From NCBI RefSeq assembly GCF_963675165.1, contig NC_087391.1, forward strand, positions 5,426,126 to 5,490,125: a stretch of DNA of 64,000 nt, given 5' to 3'. A program made the translations under genes and the position numbers. This document shows, piece by piece, positions 26,781-38,283 of the stretch. The notes beneath the pieces were generated by a model. The model was not told the origin of the DNA and did no database searches. It saw nothing but the letters and a program-made list of their open reading frames with translations. Origin of the DNA: Halichondria panicea (Eukaryota > Porifera > Demospongiae > Suberitida > Halichondriidae). Each line of letters begins with the position of its first letter. Within the stretch, counting starts at the first letter, position 1.

Positions 26781-26937
26781 GGCTGCTTTGATGAGAAAAC
26801 ACCTCCGAATTGGTCAGCGCAAAACCCCGTTGTCAAGGCCAGGGTAAAGCGCTACTCTACAAAGAAGGTCTCCAAGCACCACATTGAAGAGTACTATACT
26901 TTGAAAATGGTGAAACTGACCAAGATTTGCCTATAAA
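26781..26937 (+). pseudogene. decayed duplicate of the adhesion GPCR C-terminal tail
   Basis: Encodes a damaged version of the last roughly 48 residues of the two GPCRs ([29 protein letters not shown]), then loses frame with a small deletion just after EEY and reaches a stop at about 26935. A run of about 60 bases (GTTGTCAAGGCCAGGG through CACATTGAAGAG) matches copy 1 at 14486 rather than the adjacent copy 2, which differs at several positions. No membrane or GPS exons accompany it. It is a relic of a third tandem unit or a partial duplication. Confidence 0.85.
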
Positions 26938-27239
26938 GCTTAGTCATTAATTCTAACTGACTGTACATAGTTAATTATTATTGTGTAATCTATGCATAAT
27001 AATGTAGCTACATGGGTACAATAATAACATCATGTCATCACATGCAGTAGTATTATTCTTTCATACTTTTTGTTATATGGCTGGCAAACTGAATTAACTG
27101 AGCAATCTTTTGTGCCAATAATTATCAAATAATTATTATGATTACAACAGAGATGCCAGCATAATATGAATATAAACTGCATATAAATAGTAGTCATGTT
27201 AATATAATGTACAGTTTATTATTAGAAGTCATTTTCTCT

Positions 27240-30200
27240 CTAACTCTTTGCTTCTATGGTGACTGTAACGATAGAGCCGTGGGGGAGGGTGGGATCATGC
27301 TGAACTTGAACTGTGTTATGTTTGGGAGAGGACCACATTACACCACCACCATCCTTGTCGCTAGTTTCCAAGGTAACAGTGTACCCCATCTGATAGTGTA
27401 TGTCCTCGTTAAGGTAAATCTGTAAAAAAATAGTATAAATAAATTATATAATATTGGTGGCTGGCGAAACAACTCACTTCTGTAACAGTGGAAGAGCAAG
27501 CGTCAGTGATGGTGTATTTGAGAGAAAACTTGAGGCTATCGGGGTCGAATTTCATCTCCATAGCAACACCGGCCACAGCTTGGGCATAGGTCCGACTCAT
27601 AGTCTGCACAAGTCACAATCATGTACATGTAATGACAGTACCAGAATAAAAGAATATACAATATAAAATGCACACATTAATATTAATCTGTGTGGTGTGT
27701 GTGTGTGTGTGTGTGTGTGTGTGCATTACCTTGACGAGGTCAGTGTTGAGGGTGCCGTTCACACCATTCCAGAAGCCATTGCTCGAACCCTGTGGGGTCA
27801 GGTATATGTTGACAAACGAGTATTTAATGACAGGGGTTTACTCTCACAGTGATGGGGACGTAGGCCTTGTAGTCCCAGCCAGTCCACGACTGTGTGTGTG
27901 TGGGTGGGGGGAGTGGTTTAGCGTGTGGGAGACAAATTATCAAAATTCTTACAATGAGATACTCATCAGCTTTTGCTAGAGTAGTTTTATCTCCAAGTCG
28001 AAACTCAGTGACGAAACCTGAAATGAAGAATAGATAATGAATTGATCCCAACATGCTTCAAGCCACTCCCACCTGCACAGCCGAGTTTCTCAATGTCCTT
28101 CTGCCTCTCATAGAATGTGATAGCGTCATTTAACTGAAATAAAAAACAGGTTCAAAACTTATTTGACTCAACTACACTGCCATCATTACCTGAGGGGGAA
28201 TATAGAAATGCCATGCCAACACGCTCCTGTTCTGGTACTCGTGGCCACCGGGTACTTGACTGAATCCAACTCTAGTCTCGTCCCATGTGACACTCGTGAA
28301 GTAGACACTGTATGTATAGTCATGATAAGGGATGATGCATTATGACATCATTAGAGGGTGTGTTTACTGCACCTGTGTTTGTCGTCGTATTTCCTGATCA
28401 TTGGGTTCAGCTGTAGGAGACAAAAACAATGAACTTTACACTGGCACATGCCTTATAAAATGCACACATATACACATGTACTGTACTAAATGTTTAATGG
28501 CACAATATTTGTAGTAGCCTCACAATTTCGTAGAAGGGAGCCAGGTTAATTTTATCAGCTTCAGTGGGCACTAACAGCTCAGGATTTTCGTAGATGTCAC
28601 CTGCAGTGGAACATTGTTGTAATGCTAGTAGCTAGGCAACATTATTGAGCAGCTGACCTGCCCACGGTTCGTTGATGAGCTCATAACCGAGGACGTACTC
28701 ATTATCTGCAAACTCTTGAGCCACTCTTCCCCAGAACGCCGCCATCTTGTCAGCCAGACCTACACAGGACCCTCTCATTAGTCGGTTATTAGCATCTGTC
28801 TAACAGTGCATACAAATATACGGTATACTGTAATCATGGTAGAGATTTGTCTTCCTTAATTATAACCCTTCAAACATTCCTACACTAAAGCAATTTTCAC
28901 ACTGCTCACCATTTGAGTTGTTGTACAGAGCTTGATAAGCAGCCCCTGTGGCGTGAGCAACCTGATAGGACGACCAGTCATGCTTGGCACAGTCCTGCAT
29001 GTTCGGATCACATGACAATCATAGTACAGTCATGTGATACTACTAACCTCCGTTGTGGGGTAACCAGCCTCCTTGTCATAGGTATACGGTGTATCCAATG
29101 GAAATGGAAAGTCTTTGGCATCTGCGGACAAAGAAAACAATGACACAGAGCAGAGAAAATAAATACGAAATGAAGAAATCCAATTAAGAGTAAAATGACG
29201 AAGAGGATAAGAGGGGGTGGGTGGTTGACTCACTTCCCACGTCCACGGCCCAGTCTGGTATTCCCTCCCCACAGAACTTCTCTGAGAGGACGTCCTGGTG
29301 CATGTCCAATATCGTGTGGATGCCATACTCTCCAGCTCTGCACAAGAACACAGAGGGGAGAAATAGTCGGTTTGTAGTTTACTTTAACAGTCTCAAGGCT
29401 TTGAGTATTTAATCACCCAAAAACAAAATAGAAAAGCTTTGGATAACTAAAATTCCACGGAGAAGCAGATATTTTACTATTCTGATAGTATAGCTCACTT
29501 GTTGATGATGTCCCTGGAGGCAGCAAGGTAGGTATCGTTGTACTGTCCATTCTCAGGCTCGACCCCCGGCCACATCATACCATACCTGTGATGTGGGTAA
29601 CATGATCTTCATTACACTTAGGAATGACATTTCTAGATCATCACCTGAACTCATATTTTAGCAATATGTGCACTGCTTGAATATAAGTCGATTGCTATGC
29701 TAGTACTGTATAGCAAAGGATAAAATTTTCGTGAGCAAGCTGACCTCCATAAAATATTTCCCCATGAAAACTTAGGCGTGGTTTACTGGAACGCATGCAA
29801 TGCAGTACAGGCAATGCAGCCAAACTAATATTTACTTACAAAAATCACCGTGTTCGAGTTGAACGAATTTTTACCCCATGAAAAATTACCCGCTATAAGG
29901 TAATTTAGCCAGTGTGTTAATTATACCTGATAGCATTGAGTCCCCAGCTCTGTAATAGTTTCATGTCCTCCTCACAAAAGCTCCAGTATGGGTCGAACTT
30001 GTCCGTGCGCGGTATCCAGGGGGGACCCTTCACTACCACGTTGGCACCATGGAAATATCGCTCCCTCCCAGTGCCATCTATTATCCGATGTGTGGTTGTG
30101 TTGACTTGCAGTATGTCCGGGGACGCCAATACCTGAGTGGATATTCATGAATTCTAAATTCGTAGGACAAAAAAAACCACAACTTAGTTTCAAACTACAA

Positions 30201-30286
30201 ACCACAAACCCCAAACTTACCCTGGTGGATGTAAACACGAACAATAATACCACTGCAGACAGGCCTTTGGTTATCATGGTTATCAT
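27240..30286 (-). CDS. GH5 endoglycoceramidase-like secreted glycosidase
   Basis: About 16 short exons starting at 30286 with a signal peptide (MITMITKGLSAVVLLFVFTS). Early exons: 30286-30221, 30132-29927, 29585-29499. They encode a GH5 TIM-barrel: RIIDGTGRERYFHGANVV, GLNAIRYGMMWPGVEP, TILDMHQDVLSEKFCGEGIP, YELINEPWAG (the NEP glutamate is the expected acid/base, exon about 28759-28660) and GFVTEF (expected nucleophile, exon about 28020-27950). A C-terminal beta-sandwich of about 110 residues follows, with stop at 27242-27240. DMHQD and the general spacing resemble endoglycoceramidases, which cut the bond between oligosaccharide and ceramide. Substrate is inferred from family likeness only; another GH5 glycolipid hydrolase is possible. 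It is head to head with ISCA2. Confidence 0.78.
27692..27723. repeat. (GT)n microsatellite
   Basis: Pure GT run in a 3' intron of the GH5 gene, about ten bases from an exon edge. Confidence 0.9.
29704..29908. mobile_element. TIR element family B, copy 1
   Basis: Left end TACTGTATAGC then AAAATTTTCGTGAG; right end GAATTTTTACCCC then AAAATTACCCGCTATAAGGTA. The ends are inverted copies of each other, and the same unit recurs at 55746-55919. No coding capacity, so it resembles a MITE. It lies in intron 2 of the GH5 gene. Confidence 0.72.
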
Positions 30287-30559
30287 TGTCTCTGTACTGT
30301 AGTAGTAGACTAGTAGATATATATGTAGACTTCTTGTGGAGTTAAAACAGTAAACTAAAAGCCACCTGCGCTCACTTCACAGCCGTTTTTCACTCAGTCA
30401 GACCATCCTACAATAAATCAGCAGAGGCAACATGTATTTACAATTAAAAGTCATGCGACATGTATTTACAATTAAAAGTCATATGATATTAACCACACAC
30501 TGCACACACCTCTGTGACTCCCACAATGGACCTTGGACCTTCCAGTAAACAAACATTGG
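30287..30559. promoter_or_regulatory. divergent promoter, GH5 gene / ISCA2
   Basis: The two start codons are 273 bases apart. The region contains a tandem duplication of about 28 bases (ATGTATTTACAATTAAAAGT, at about 30430 and 30458). Promoter function is inferred from geometry. Confidence 0.45.
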
Positions 30560-31644
30560 ATGGCTTTTCGAGTGGTGTGTGTAGTTGCTGAGCTGCTGCG
30601 GCCGCCTGGTCTGGTCCTACACGTAGGCTGGAGGAGCAGGCCGAGTCACAGGACTGTCCAGAGGTGGTACAGACCAAGTGCCGCTCTCCAGGGATCTCAG
30701 ACTGAGCCCAGTGTTGTGTCAGACTCCAGTGAGGGGCTACAGCTCTCTCAGAGCTGTGTAAAGGTGAGTGGGAGGGGCTACTACACACCACACAGCTGCA
30801 TACACGTACCTATGTGTGTGTGAAGAGTCTAGTCAAGCTTTAGCCCTGGGGGGATGTCATATTGATGTTAGGCCTTTCGTTGGTGGTGATTGCATGCCCC
30901 TGGCCCTTTAATTAATGTGTATAACGGAAACATTTGGGGAGCAGGTTTTGACCACTATAATATTAGAGGTAGCTTTTGTTAAGGGGTGTGTTCTATACAC
31001 CAGCGGCTCGTTAGAGGCCTGGTCGCAGAGTTGGCCTTTCTTCAGAGGTAGAGGGTGTTTCCACTGTATTAGTTGATGAGAACTCCTCCCCCATCCATCC
31101 ATACCCCCCCCCTCATCCATACTCTCTCTCCTTCCCCTAATAGCAACTGTTGGCTGTGACAGAGGAGGACCCAGCTGCCTTACTGAGGGTGGTCGTGGAC
31201 GGTGGAGGATGCTCTGGATTCCAGTACAAGTTTGTTCTTGACAGCCAAATCAACTCTGACGACAAGTGAGAAATTATTCATAAAATATTGAAAATCACAG
31301 TCACACATTTTTGTGCAGTTAATTGATTAATCTTTTGTTTGTTGTCTGCTACAATTGATTGTAGAAGGGGTGCTTTCCCCTTGTAGTGAGATGTTATTGA
31401 TAATTATTCGTACATGTAGATCAGTTATTAGGCTCTCGGTTGTCACTTAACTCATTTCCCCTCCTGCTGCAGAGTATTTGAGAGAGAGGGTGCCCGAGTG
31501 GTGATTGATGAGCTCTCTCTTAGCCTCCTCAAAGGAGCCACTGTCGACTACTATACTGAACTCATTCGCTCTTCATTCAGAATCACTGGCAACCCCAACG
31601 CTGAACAAGGCTGCTCATGCGGAGCTTCATTTGCTCTGAAATGA
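30560..31644 (+). CDS. ISCA2: mitochondrial iron-sulfur cluster assembly protein ISCA2
   Basis: Three exons, 30560-30763, 31144-31265 and 31473-31644, give 165 residues. ISCA2 works with ISCA1 and IBA57 late in the mitochondrial pathway to make [4Fe-4S] clusters. The A-type domain is clear: [14 protein letters not shown] carries the first cysteine of the family, and [13 protein letters not shown] at the C terminus carries the CxC pair. [26 protein letters not shown] between them is typical of ISCA2. The first roughly 40 residues are rich in Arg and lack acids, as expected of a mitochondrial presequence. The ATG at 30560 is the first in frame. Length is close to the human protein (154). Confidence 0.95.
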
Positions 31645-32010
31645 ACTTTGTTTCTTCTTCATTATTGTAACAACATACGTACATATTATGTAATTATGTT
31701 CCTACATGGTTTGGCTATTACTACATAATTATAATGTGTGTATAAAATCAAGGCATACAGCTATAATTAAAAGGTCAACATAATTGCGTGGGAGGCTGGT
31801 AGCTGTATGATGACGTCACGATATCCTATAATTATAACGTGCCATGATTGTGTCAATAATCATGATTAGGCTCTCAACACAACATGTTGTACATGTACAC
31901 AGTATACAATAAAGCAGCTAGTGCATCATTTTAATACAGTAAAGGAAAGCCAAAATAATAATAAGTGCAGTCAGTGATGTATTAAAATGGCAACTAATAA
32001 GGTCTACTAA
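31645..32010. other. intergenic, ISCA2 and DEGS1 tails
   Basis: Convergent 3' flanks, AT-rich, with ATTATAATTATA-type stretches and possible polyadenylation signals for both genes. No coding or RNA feature seen. Confidence 0.6.
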
Positions 32011-33407
32011 TCAGTCATTCTTCTTGTTCTCTTCACTCAATTCCACACCACCATTAGCAACATGTCCATTGGTGGTTGTCTTCTTGAATGGTGGGTCTTC
32101 AGCGAACACAGGGATCATAGTGTTGTCAGCACAAAGATGTGGATTGTCAGCTTTCCTTTTTCCGTATATATCCTCGAAGTCTCTCTTGACTCGAGAAAAT
32201 GGGCCCATTTGCGGCTTGAACAGATAGATATAGATCACAGAGAGCCATGAGTCGTGTTGGGGTAAGGAATCGTAAAACTCGGCGGCAATTCTCTTAACTT
32301 CAGGCAGTCTAGATCCCGGGATGTACGGGAAATCGTGATGCTCCATGTGATAACCGACGTTAAACGTGAGATAGTTCCAAGGGCCGTAGTAAGAGTAGGT
32401 CTCGTAGCCTCTGTCAAACATGTAGTGCTCAGCAATAAAGTGAGCAGCCATTGGGTGCAGGCCCAGGCTGAGGAACGTGCCTATCAGAAGGTAGTAGAGA
32501 GATTTGAATCCAAAGAAATACCAAATCAGAGCATCAGCAGTTACCTGTATCACCACATTGAGGATCTCTAATTTTGAAGGTGGCTTGGGCCGTACTATAA
32601 ACGGACGAAACGCATAGAAAAGTGGTTGTAGAAAGAGCCAGAGAATTTTCAATGGGATGTTCGTGAAAAATCGTCCTTCCCAGGCAGAGGGTAGGTCCAC
32701 ATCATAACCCTCTATCCCTTGATACCTGTGATGCTCTATATGATAGATTTTGAACGAGATGGACATCGGCACGCCAATTGGAATGTTTATAAGCATTCCG
32801 AAAAGTCGATTTGCAAGAGGGTACTTATTTCCAAACGCTGCATTGTGAGCGATGTCATGAATGGCGAGTGTTAGCGAGTGATTGACGACTCCGCCCAGAA
32901 AATACGCGAGAACCGTGATCCAGAAATACGATAAGTGACCAACGAAATAGCAGGACAGGATATTGAAGATGACCATTGCTATGGCGATGTATTTGAACTC
33001 GTGGTCGGGTCCCATCAGCTTCTTGATCTCGGGGTATTTATCTACAGGGGAGGTAACAAAGAGTAACAAGTGGATTACAACAACTAACCTTTACATGTAC
33101 ACGCTCACACAAGACGTAGCACACATGATTTTTGTGGTTTATACAGTACAGAGAAGTGTTTAAAATTTGGCCATATCCATCATACGATATCGGTACATAT
33201 ACAATAATTATTACAAGACTAGACGTATAATTTATTGGTTAGTTATATTGGACACAGAGACTCCACTGTAGGCAGCATGGATATTAAACAGACAATACTG
33301 TAGCCAATAGCACTCAAATACTCACCTAAGATTAACTTTCTCCTGGCAACATGAGGTTCCTGAGTGTACACCCATTCAAAGTCGTTTCTAGACACCTGGC
33401 CTCCCAT
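32011..33407 (-). CDS. DEGS1: sphingolipid delta4-desaturase
   Basis: Two exons, 33407-33326 and 33041-32011, give 370 residues. The enzyme inserts the 4,5-trans double bond into dihydroceramide in the ER membrane. The N terminus [15 protein letters not shown] keeps the Met-Gly start that is myristoylated in mammals and matches the family. The three histidine boxes of membrane di-iron desaturases are present: [20 protein letters not shown] and [22 protein letters not shown] is replaced by [22 protein letters not shown], also typical. Several hydrophobic segments fit an integral membrane protein. The C-terminal extension of about 45 residues beyond the 323-residue human protein (rich in Lys, Asn, Glu) is unusual. 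Head to head with the F-box/WD gene. Confidence 0.95.
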
Positions 33408-33631
33408 CTTTAAGCAATCAGTGTTCTCCAAACCTTTCAGATACGATATAGCTAGAGATAGCTAGAGACTCCCTACTAAAAGCACACCTAGAATCGCCTG
33501 ATACACTGATCATGAAAGGTCACCACACATGACACACCTTAGGCAGTGACCTTCCAGCCCCACCCCCATGTTGCATGGCAACATCAAAGGGCTACACAAA
33601 CCACAAATGAACAAGGTCGTTGAACAAAAAC
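33408..33631. promoter_or_regulatory. divergent promoter, DEGS1 / F-box-WD gene
   Basis: The start codons are 224 bases apart. A small upstream ORF of ten codons (33608-33640) overlaps the presumed start of the plus-strand gene. Confidence 0.45.
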
Positions 33632-36600
33632 ATGTCTAAATGCCAGAAGAGCAGCACAAAGTTACCAACTTTCAAGCAAGAGTCTCCAAAGCCCTCTAGT
33701 AATCATTACTTCACCCTTCACCGTATTAAGCAGATCACAGGCTGGCTCCCCAAATGGCTACCTGGCCAAAAAAGAGTATTTATATGTCAACTCATGGAAA
33801 ACTGCTCAAGAGAGCAGCTTGAGCTATTAGCAACATCTCTGGAGCCCATACTACACTTAGACTTTCCACTTCCCTGGGACCTCATTTGCAAGCGCTCCAT
33901 TTGGACAGAGCTGCAACGTTTCATGTCCAGCGAACTCTTATTCAGAATGTGCTGAACCCTCTTCGCTCTCTACACAGCTGGGGCTGTTTGGAGTCCCTGC
34001 CACTGACCAACTCTGATAGCAACGGTTTAACGATACGAAAACCGTCCCCCTCTCATCCAAAGAAACAAAAACCGGTCCCTTCTCGTCCAAAGAAAGCACA
34101 AGACGTCATTCTACCGGCCCTTCCTCTCACTCACCCTCGCCACAAGACTAGTAAAAGTATTGAAGACATTGTCACACTCAGAAAACAGCGATTTGGTTCT
34201 ATTCCTGACTTTATCTCGACTGCTAATCTACTCAGAAATGTCCGACACAAGGAGCTACTGCGATCTCCCACTAAGAATCATCGGCGAACAAAGTCCTTGG
34301 GAGTTCCTTTGAGTGATGATTACAGACAAGCTGAGAGCTTCAAAACACAGCTGATAGGAATATCTAAGGTAAGTACTAATTTACCTAGCCTGTCTGTGCT
34401 GTGTATTGAGGTGTTTTATACACAGTGGATGGACGATTGGGAGAGCAGTCAAAGAGCCTATCTTCTACTGGAGGTTATCAAGATGTGCGATAAAGATCTC
34501 CTAGGTTACTTTGTTCAATGCCTACATCAGAGGTGAGAATGATTATAGCTATATAGCACTTAACAACCAATTACTTTCCTTGGATAATAAATTAGCAGCC
34601 TCTAACTTTCCTCCTTACCCATCGTTGTAATTGTTATTTTTTTCTCCACTCACTGCAACAGGCTCCACGAGACTATGGAGATCAATTCATTCTCTGATGG
34701 TATCTTGCTCAGTATATTCTCCTACCTAACTCCTCTAGATCTGTGCAGAGCTGCTCAAGTAAGTCTTGATGGCTAATATATATTGATTTGTTGCGTGTTA
34801 CCATAGACCTGCAAACGTTGGAACAGACTGTCATGCCACGGCTCACTGTGGAAGGCCCAGTGCCATGCACTCAGCTCTCGGGAGGGTTTAGGGGATCTGT
34901 CTAAAGCAGTGGAGATGGCGTTTGGTCATCTACTACAAGAAGATAAGAAAGTGGACTGGAAGAAAACCTACAGAGATCTATGCTCAGTTTTGGCTCATTT
35001 GAAGGATATGATACTGAAGACAACCAAAACCAAGAGACAAGTTGTGTCTAGGAGCTCAAAAACCAGCAATGCAGCCTACTCTCTCAAACAGATGCTACAA
35101 ATATGTAAGCCAGAAATCGCATACTCACAGACATTAAATCCCCCCCCTATAGTACGTGGCAGTTCTAAGGGTGACAGTAGACCCACAACTCGTGACCTCT
35201 TGCGTTCTGCTCCAGAGAGCCCAGCCCGTATGCGCCGAAGACAAAGAGCTGAACGTCACGAAGCACACCTTGAGTATGAAAAACTGGAAGAAGAACGACT
35301 ACACTCAGTCAAGTATATACTAACTGCACCCCCATCATTACCCATACTATGTATAATAATTATTATTATGTTCCCTTTGGGTTTAGGTATCATCACCGCA
35401 CACCCAGGGATACTCAGCTGAGTCAGGAAGTCCTGAATTGGAGATCAACAATGAACGATGCTGCACCATGGCGATTGGTGGATGTTGCTGTGGACACAAG
35501 ACCTTATCTACTTGCAATCGTAAGGAATATACGTGCATGTGCATGTATAGTAGATTTTCTTTAAATTATCATTTCTATTTCTTCCAATAGCCTCATCCAG
35601 AGGGTATAGAGTGCCTGGTATTAAGTGGAGCTCTGACTAGTAATCTCAAGCCAGGAAAAATTCAGCCTATCCCAAAAGTCATGAGGCTACCAGTGAGTAC
35701 TATAATGATGGTGTTACATTGAATCTTCCATACCTGAACTTAAATTGAAGTTTCCTGCTATTTTGTTTGCTCCAGCAATTCTTCTCTACTGTACACTGTC
35801 TGCAATGTGATCATAAGAAGATAATGGCTGGGACAGCTAACAGGGAGATTATGTGAGCTCAAGTCATTTCCCATGCTCTGGATTTTATCCCTCCCGACTA
35901 CTTTAATTACTTACAGAGTGAGGGATATTCGCTCAGGAAGACCTGTCAGTACTCTCACAGGTCACAAAGTAAGACTTAGCTTGGGGTGGAGTGTACAGTT
36001 ATGTATTAGCATGCAGTTACCCTGGGGTAGACTAACAGTGGCTGTACTAAGGAGGTGGCGTAGCTACTAACACAATGAAGCATATCCTATGACTTCAGGC
36101 CTTCATTTTCATAGTACGTGTGTACAGTGTATTGAACAAACTTCTTTGCAGGGAAGTGTACAGTGTTTGCAGTATGATGCCTACAAGATTGTGTCAGGGT
36201 CATGGGATACCACATGCATTGTGAGTTTAATAATTATTGTCTACTGTACATCTGATTCTACTATTCTAACTGTCTGACTGTGCATTGTATAGGTATGGGA
36301 TGCAGTTCACTTTGAGCCCCTGAGGGAGCTCCAAGGGCACACTGACTGTGTCTCCTGTCTTCAGTTCAATCAAGACTACCTGTGAGTATAGCCATCATTT
36401 GGCATTTTTCCCCTGTGGTATAATCTATGGTGGTATTGGGCCGAAATTACTTTGATCCCCCCCCAAATATGAACATTAATGGCACCATTTTAAAGGTCAC
36501 TTTCTAAGCTGTCAAAAAATCACAAAAGTAGTGAAATTGGATTGACGGAGCTTAAGTTATTGCAACTGAAAGAGTTCCGGAGCCATTTATTAAATGGTGG

Positions 36601-38139
36601 GGTGTGTAGCTGAGCATTATTCAACAGCCATAACTTATAGTTCTGACGATCCAATTTCAACTGTATGTACCCTCATAGCATTGTATACAGAACATATTTT
36701 ACGCTGTTTCCCAGTGTTACTGGCTCCCATGACAAGAGTCTTCGTGTGTGGAGCACATCCACCTGGAGCTGTGTCACTGTCATTGGTGATGCCCACAGCG
36801 GACCTGTACTCTGTGTTCAGCTCAACCAGTGGGTCATTGCCAGTGGAGCAGCAGACAAGTGAGTCATCTCATGCACTGTTGTGCAGCTCCCCATTTCCCA
36901 ACTTTGACAAAAAACCAAAGGCAACTTGTAATTTACTTGTTGCTAAAGTGCTATTGATAATGAACATTTTTCGGAGTTATTTTACTCGATATTGTTTAAT
37001 TTTCTCCTTAGGACTGTGCGACTGTGGTCCCCCACTACCCACCACCTCCTCCACACACTCTCACACACTGCCCCTGTCTCCTCTCTGCATCTCTCCAATG
37101 TCCTCCTAATTACCGCCTCGTTATCTGGGGGCATCCTCCTCTGGAATGTCATCTCTGGGACTCTATTGCTTGAAATGAGCAGAGCTGGCAAAGCTTGTAT
37201 GATGAGTCTCTCTCTTGCTTCTCACAGACTGTATGGTGCTGGCAGGTATGTAGGTAACCTTGTCTGCTTATACCTGCAGTGAAACCTGTCTATTGTGGTC
37301 ACCCTATATACGTAGACAATTAAAAGTAATAATGCATTATATTTCTACCGTATAGTGATGGAGTGCTGTACGAGTGGGATATCTGCTCTGGGAATTGTGT
37401 GAGGAAGCTATTGGGTCATTCCAGGGGACTGACCTGCGTCTGGGTGAGTAGTGGGGTGGGTGTTGTCTTGTACATACATAGATCACTGTATAGTATCATA
37501 ATAATTGATTGAGTTGGTGTAATTAGTCATCACGCATCTTTCAACAGCATTAACTTTTGTTCTGATGATCCAATTTCAAAAATTTTATTATTTTCTGAAA
37601 GCTTAGAAAGAGACCTTTCAAATGATGTATTTCAATCAAACATTTGGTTGGGGCCATAATTTGGCATTTTTCGCCCTTGGACCATGGGCTATAATCCATG
37701 GTATTTGTCCGAAATTGGCAAATTCTGTAATCTCCCAAATAGGAACATTAATGGTACCATTTTAAAGGTATCTTTCTAAGCTTTCATAAAATCATAAAAT
37801 CGTTGAAATTGGATCCACGGAATTCAGATTATAGCAGCTGAAAGAGTCCCCGAACCATTGATATACAGAGGGTGTAGTTGAGCATCTTTGAAAGATTGTT
37901 CCTCACGCAAACATAATTATATGCAGGCTGGAAATGATAAGATTGTGACTGCATCTGAAGACAACACAGTGTGTGTCTGGTACACCAAGAAAGCTATAGC
38001 AAAGGTCAGTCAGTACCCAGTCAGCATTCATTTTTATTATTGTCATTGTTTCACAGGAGCTGACAGATGAGGAGGTTATTGCTGACTCGTTTTTCACAGA
38101 ACTGCCAATACGAGTGATCACAGAGCAACCGGACACTTA
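33632..38139 (+). CDS. F-box and WD40-repeat protein
   Basis: About 14 exons. It should be a substrate receptor of an SCF ubiquitin ligase. The N-terminal exons (33632-33948, 33978-34368, 34426-34532) encode a helical region (QLMENCSREQLELLATSLEP) and a basic Ser/Pro-rich linker. The F-box lies in the exons at about 34663-34759 and 34808 on (INSFSDGILLSIFSYLTPLD, TCKRWNRLSCHGSLWKAQ). A helical Lys/Arg-rich stretch follows, then seven WD-type blades (MVRDIRSGRPVSTLTGHK, SGSWDTTCIVWD, TGSHDKSLRVWS, ASGAADKTVRLWS and so on) to EQPDT and TAA. The layout recalls FBXW10/CDRT1, but orthology is not certain. The frame between the first two exons needs a 29-base intron (33949-33977), which is shorter than usual; a frameshift or assembly error is the alternative. 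Two family A elements sit in its introns. Confidence 0.8.
36385..36663. mobile_element. foldback element family A, copy 3
   Basis: Contains TAATCTATGG, ATGGCACCATTTTAAAGGTC, CTTTCTAAGCTGTC, the arm end GGAGCTTAAGTTATTGCA and GAACTCTTTCAGTTGC in inverse form, then a second arm end CAGCCATAACTTATAGTTC. It occupies nearly the whole intron between two WD40 exons. Confidence 0.75.
37527..37905. mobile_element. foldback element family A, copy 4 (most complete)
   Basis: Both arms are present. Left: ATCTTTCAACAGCATTAAC, CAATTTCAAAAATTTTATTA, GAAAGCTTAGAAAGAGACCT. Centre: GGACCATGGGCTATAATCC. Right: ACCATTTTAAAGGTATCTTT, CTAAGCTTTCATAAAATCAT, GAAATTGGATCCACGGAATT, then GGGTGTAGTTGAGCATCTTT. It makes up most of the intron before the last WD40 exons, with its right end about 20 bases from the acceptor. 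Confidence 0.85.
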
Positions 38140-38283
38140 ACACTAAACACTTTTTAATATTACATCAGAATTTTTAATGTTAAAATCATCTCAACTAACT
38201 ACATGTATGATTGCAATGGTTGTTTGTTGATTGTGTGGGTGTAGTATGGTAAAGGATCGACATTGCACCAAACGCTAAACAGC

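Noticed and set aside
26742-26936. Short frame ending VKLTKICL as a separate small gene
   Set aside because: It is the frame-shifted relic of the GPCR tail with no start or splice context of its own.
34369-34425. Reading through 57 bases as coding in the F-box/WD gene
   Set aside because: It is open, but it is bounded by a strong GTAAGT donor and TACACAG acceptor and interrupts the helical sequence; an intron is more likely, though retention would keep frame.
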